This document shows positions 21,263 through 24,394 of a stretch of 24,394 nt of DNA, in pieces. Below the pieces are notes generated by a model that worked only from the letters and a program-made list of their open reading frames with translations, had not been told where the DNA came from and searched no databases. A program made the translations under genes and the position numbers. The stretch is from the IMG/VR virus record IMGVR_UViG_3300014050_000131, positions 1 through 24,394 of that record; one strand, 5' to 3'. Within the stretch, counting starts at the first letter, position 1. Every line of letters begins with the position of its first letter. The stretch is from a virus.

Positions 21263-24200
21263 TTACGCTGTGAACTTCTCAGTGTAACGAATGATAACAG
21301 TACCATCAGCACCATTTCCACCGTTAGCAACGTATGGGTAGTACTGAAGACCGTTGAAGTCAATATCGCAGACGTCACCAGCAGACATATTCAACATTTC
21401 AACAGATATTTCAAAATATGCTGCGTTTGCTGGAGCCAATGGTGGCTGCCATGTTGAGATAGTTCCTGCCACTGTATCTGTGTATGTTGCTGCAACAAGT
21501 GCTGCGTTAACAGATGGACGGTCTTCACGAATAAGTGCCTTGTTAATATCGAACCACTGAATAGTAGGACGAGCAGCCTTTGTACCCAAGTTTGGTGTTC
21601 CTGGGTTTGAACCAGTGTTCAAACGGAATGAGAAGCCCGGGAAGAACAACTGTGTACGAGGCAAGATTGGGAAATCTGTCCAAGATGTAATTACCTTAGC
21701 GTTTCCAGCATCCTGAATTGTTGCACGAAGTGCGTTAGTACCGTATTTAGTTGAACCAGCAAGAAGTGCTGTTGTAGCGTTGTATACAGGAGCCCAGGGA
21801 GCCATATCTGTAGTTGGAGCACCTGATGCTTCATAGGTAATGAACTGTGCTGCTGAGTGTGTAGCAAGTGTCAAAGGTGAGTTAGCACCGTTTGAACCAG
21901 CACCGCCACCACCAGAACCTGTATTAGGAGCAGCATCAAGACCGCGAGAGTAAACGTCTGTGATAAGACCGCCACCCTGACCAGTGAGGTATGCAATGTA
22001 GGTGTGTCCACCCTTACCGCCACCTGCTGAACCACGACCTGGGTTGTTGAAACCACTCTGTGCGAATGTGTTCCATCCACCTCCGCCGCCTCCGCCGCCG
22101 AGCATTACAACACCTAGTGTTGATGTTCCATCAACTGGAACTCCAAGACCACCATCTCCACCATAAACTGGTACAGATGCGTTAGATGTCCAAGCAGCGT
22201 ATCCACCTTGGTTTCCTTGCTGCTGAACATTCTGTAGTGATGTTGAGCCTGTTGAGTTGTAACCACCAGCGATGTTTCCAGAAGAAATAATTGGTGTGTA
22301 AACCATTGCGCTTCCGCCAGCAGAACCTGCTCCTGCTCCACCACCTGCATAAGTAGGGAGTGTTGCTGAGTTGGTTAGTGAGTGTCCACCAGCATTTGCG
22401 CCAGGAAGACCAAACTGCCAGAAACGAACGTTAGTGTTGTAAGTACCGCCGCCTCCGCCGCCCTTAGCAGCAAGAAGTGGTGCAGTAATTGTTGTTGAAT
22501 AGTGTGCTTCACCAGCCCATGTGTAGCCAGTTGTGTTTCCATCTTTGTAGAAGGTTGCAGCAGCACCAGTCTCTAACTGAGCAAATGCTAGGTAGAACTC
22601 TGGTTCAGCACCACCTGTTGAGTTGTTTGCTGCGTTAGCAAATGAGACACCGAAGCGTACATATGCTGCGTTACCTGGAGCAGTAGCAGTAACAGTCATA
22701 CGCTTTCCAGAGTATGCCTGTAGGTTACCTGTTCCTGACATCTTTGTTCCTGATACAGGAATAAATGTTGTAGCGCCAGCAGAACGTGTGCTGATGATAT
22801 TGTAGTCAACATCGTAGAATTCAAGGTAAGCATTTGCTGTACGGTATTCCTTCCACGCCCAAGCGTAGACAGAGCCTGTGTACTGTGTGCTAGGAGTTAC
22901 CTTCACAAATTCGTGTGAAACTTCCATATTAGTTGAGTTAGCAACAGTTGAAATCATCTTAAGACCAACTGCATAGTTATATGTAGGTGGCTTATATGCG
23001 GTTGCTGTTGAGTTCTCTTCAACTTGAATATTGTCAAACAACATTGTTGTGTTTGCTGGTACTAGGAAGCCGATATATGCCCACTTGGCTGTGAGACCTG
23101 CTGCATATGCTGGAAGACCAGTAAATGTTGCAGAGATGCGGCGCCATGCTCCAGAAACAATACCTGTGTGGGTGAATGTTGCTGTACCTGATACTGCGTT
23201 TGTATTAGCAAGGTCAAGGTTGATTGTTGTTCCAGAGATGCTTGTTACCTTTGCGTTGGTAGCAATACCTGTACCTGAAACAGTCTGACCAGCAAAGATA
23301 CCTGAGTTATCTGTTACTGTAATAAATGTCTGACCTGAAGTTCCTGTAACAGTCTTAGATACAAGTCCGCCGTAACCAGAAAGTGGTGTGCTGACAGTTA
23401 CCTGAGATACTGAGTAACCACCGTTTGAAGGTGTTACTGCTGAGTAGAGAGTACCTGTTCCGTTTGCAGTTCCCTGGTTGTTTGTTGGGAAGTTAGTACC
23501 ATCACCGATACGCAACTGAACAACAAGGTTCTGTGCTGTTGGGTTAGTGTGGTAAACATATGCAGAAACTGTATAAGTTGCACCTGGGTTGTAAGTAAAT
23601 CCTGTTGTACCACCAGAAAGTGCACCAGCAGCAGATGTTGATAGACCTACAAGACGAGCACCACCAGTTGAGTTTACGCACTGAAGTGAGTTAGCGCCTG
23701 AAGATACACCAATAACTGATGGGGAAACCATTTCAGCCAACTTGGTGTATGGGTTAGAAAGCACTGCTGCTGTAACTCCACCAAGGCTGTCAAGTACAAA
23801 GTATGAAGCACCAGAAAGTGTTAGGTCTTCCATCTGAGCATACTGAGCCTGAATAAGGTTGTTTGACTGGTTTGTACCAAGTGAGACAGCATTTGAAATG
23901 TTGTCGTTGTAAATAATGCTTGTTGATGTGATAGTACAAGGCTGAAGAGTAAAAGTAACAACACCTGAAACTGTTCCAGAGTTGTTTACGTTCAAAGTAA
24001 TTGTTGTTCCAGTAATAGAAGAAACAATTGCGTTAGAACCAATACCAGTACCTGTAACAAGCATACCAATAATAATGTTTGCATTGTCTGGTGCAATAAT
24101 AATTGTATTAAGACCTGATGTACCAGTAGCGCTCTTCTGAACCTGCTGAATGTTATTTGCTTCCCAAAGTGAGACGCCCTTAGCGTAACTTGGGTTCATC

Positions 24201-24394
24201 AAAAGGTTTGCTGGTGCTAATCCACCAAGTGTTGTTGTTCCACCATTTCCACCTGGAGTAGTGTTAACAACATCAGAAGCACCAGTCTGTGAACCTTGTC
24301 CACCACGACCACCTGCTCCGATTGCAACGTTGTAAGTTGTTCCTGGTGTTACGTTGACACGGGTCTGGACTACTTGTCCACCACCGCCACCGCC
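21263..24394 (-). CDS. Glycine-rich tail adhesin, N-terminus outside the window
   Basis: At least 1043 residues; the minus frame is open to the right edge, so the TTG at 24202 is not the start. The visible N-terminal part (24203-24394) is Gly-rich (GGGGQVVQTRVNVTPGTTYN), matching the phage glycine-rich domain. Next are two GTGI modules (23948-24142, 23165-23362) around carbohydrate-binding-module-like jelly rolls: one at ~23000-23900 ending in LFDNIQVEENSTAT, another at ~22500-22990. A poly-glycine core (~21900-22480) contains runs of six and eight glycines, then a third jelly roll (~21320-21850). The end, GGNGADGTVIIRYTEKF, is the typical closing strand of the Gly-rich domain, so that domain is split by hundreds of inserted residues. 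Expected to be on the virion surface binding host glycans. Confidence 0.75.
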   Translation of the reverse strand, partial: GGGGGGQVVQTRVNVTPGTTYNVAIGAGGRGGQGSQTGASDVVNTTPGGNGGTTTLGGLAPANLLMNPSYAKGVSLWEANNIQQVQKSATGTSGLNTIIIAPDNANIIIGMLVTGTGIGSNAIVSSITGTTITLNVNNSGTVSGVVTFTLQPCTITSTSIIYNDNISNAVSLGTNQSNNLIQAQYAQMEDLTLSGASYFVLDSLGGVTAAVLSNPYTKLAEMVSPSVIGVSSGANSLQCVNSTGGARLVGLSTSAAGALSGGTTGFTYNPGATYTVSAYVYHTNPTAQNLVVQLRIGDGTNFPTNNQGTANGTGTLYSAVTPSNGGYSVSQVTVSTPLSGYGGLVSKTVTGTSGQTFITVTDNSGIFAGQTVSGTGIATNAKVTSISGTTINLDLANTNAVSGTATFTHTGIVSGAWRRISATFTGLPAYAAGLTAKWAYIGFLVPANTTMLFDNIQVEENSTATAYKPPTYNYAVGLKMISTVANSTNMEVSHEFVKVTPSTQYTGSVYAWAWKEYRTANAYLEFYDVDYNIISTRSAGATTFIPVSGTKMSGTGNLQAYSGKRMTVTATAPGNAAYVRFGVSFANAANNSTGGAEPEFYLAFAQLETGAAATFYKDGNTTGYTWAGEAHYSTTITAPLLAAKGGGGGGTYNTNVRFWQFGLPGANAGGHSLTNSATLPTYAGGGAGAGSAGGSAMVYTPIISSGNIAGGYNSTGSTSLQNVQQQGNQGGYAAWTSNASVPVYGGDGGLGVPVDGTSTLGVVMLGGGGGGGGWNTFAQSGFNNPGRGSAGGGKGGHTYIAYLTGQGGGLITDVYSRGLDAAPNTGSGGGGAGSNGANSPLTLATHSAAQFITYEASGAPTTDMAPWAPVYNATTALLAGSTKYGTNALRATIQDAGNAKVITSWTDFPILPRTQLFFPGFSFRLNTGSNPGTPNLGTKAARPTIQWFDINKALIREDRPSVNAALVAATYTDTVAGTISTWQPPLAPANAAYFEISVEMLNMSAGDVCDIDFNGLQYYPYVANGGNGADGTVIIRYTEKFTA
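23165..23362 (-). repeat. GTGI-type module B in adhesin
   Basis: Encodes SKTVTGTSGQTFITV, then GQTVSGTGIATNAKVTSISG, TTINLDLAN and VSGTATF. Interrupts the first jelly-roll region. Confidence 0.75.
23948..24142 (-). repeat. GTGI-type module A in adhesin
   Basis: Encodes QKSATGTSGLNTIII, then GMLVTGTGIGSNAIVSSITG, TTITLNVNN and VSGVVTF. Closest in wording to the hub copy at 3773-3970. Confidence 0.75.

Noticed and set aside
23165-24142. Diversity-generating retroelement acting on the adhesin
   Set aside because: No reverse transcriptase and no template/variable repeat pair with adenine-specific changes were seen; the two module copies differ throughout.
21263-24202. Adhesin gene starting at TTG 24202
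   Set aside because: The frame stays open for 64 more codons to the right edge and encodes a proper Gly-rich domain, so the gene is truncated by the window.

Overview
The window is a piece of a tailed-phage (siphovirus-type) genome, with coding DNA on nearly every base, short gaps and many overlapping gene ends. Signs of the phage type are a tape measure protein followed by two baseplate-proximal tail proteins and an S74-type fibre. A family A DNA polymerase, a RuvC-like nuclease, an SNF2 helicase, a Cas4/RecB-like nuclease, a Sak4-like ATPase and an SSB-like protein then sit in one run. Two WhiB-family proteins (Fe-S regulators known only from Actinobacteria and their phages) point to an actinobacterial host. 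The AT-rich composition (roughly 40% GC by eye) fits a low-GC actinobacterium, such as the abundant freshwater lineages, better than a Mycobacterium or Streptomyces host; that last step is inference.

Layout. 1-7479 (+): end of the tape measure, a Dit-like distal tail protein, a large tail hub protein enlarged by repeated beta modules, and a fibre ending in a self-cleaving S74 chaperone domain. 7504-8828 (+): a conserved-looking unknown and a GT-A-type glycosyltransferase. 8821-15214 (+): the replication/recombination run PolA, RuvC-like, SNF2 helicase, Cas4-like nuclease, Sak4-like ATPase, SSB-like protein, largely coupled by ATGA/TTGA-type overlaps. A strong hairpin follows at 15225-15259. 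15281-18831 (+): a putative GT-B-type glycosyltransferase, a string of small unknown genes, a DUF6378-like protein, a classic WhiB, two more small genes and a WhiB fused to a zinc ribbon. 18818-24394 (-): reading in the minus-strand direction, a large glycine-rich adhesin (running off the right edge), two small structural accessory proteins, a rho-independent terminator, a GT2-TPR glycosyltransferase and a methyltransferase. The two blocks converge and overlap by 14 bases at 18818-18831.

How the genes fit together: the plus block builds the tail tip and copies/recombines the genome; the minus block makes a second, adhesin-type host-contact apparatus together with sugar- and methyl-modifying enzymes. 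The most unusual signal is modular. One beta module (E1_FCCH-like) occurs six times in two tail proteins. A second module (core GTGIGSNA) sits nested inside one of those copies and recurs twice in the minus-strand adhesin. A cupredoxin-like domain that appears to have lost its metal ligands is also set into the hub. No tRNA, rRNA, CRISPR array, integrase or insertion sequence was seen, and no gene-free stretch exceeds about 75 bases.
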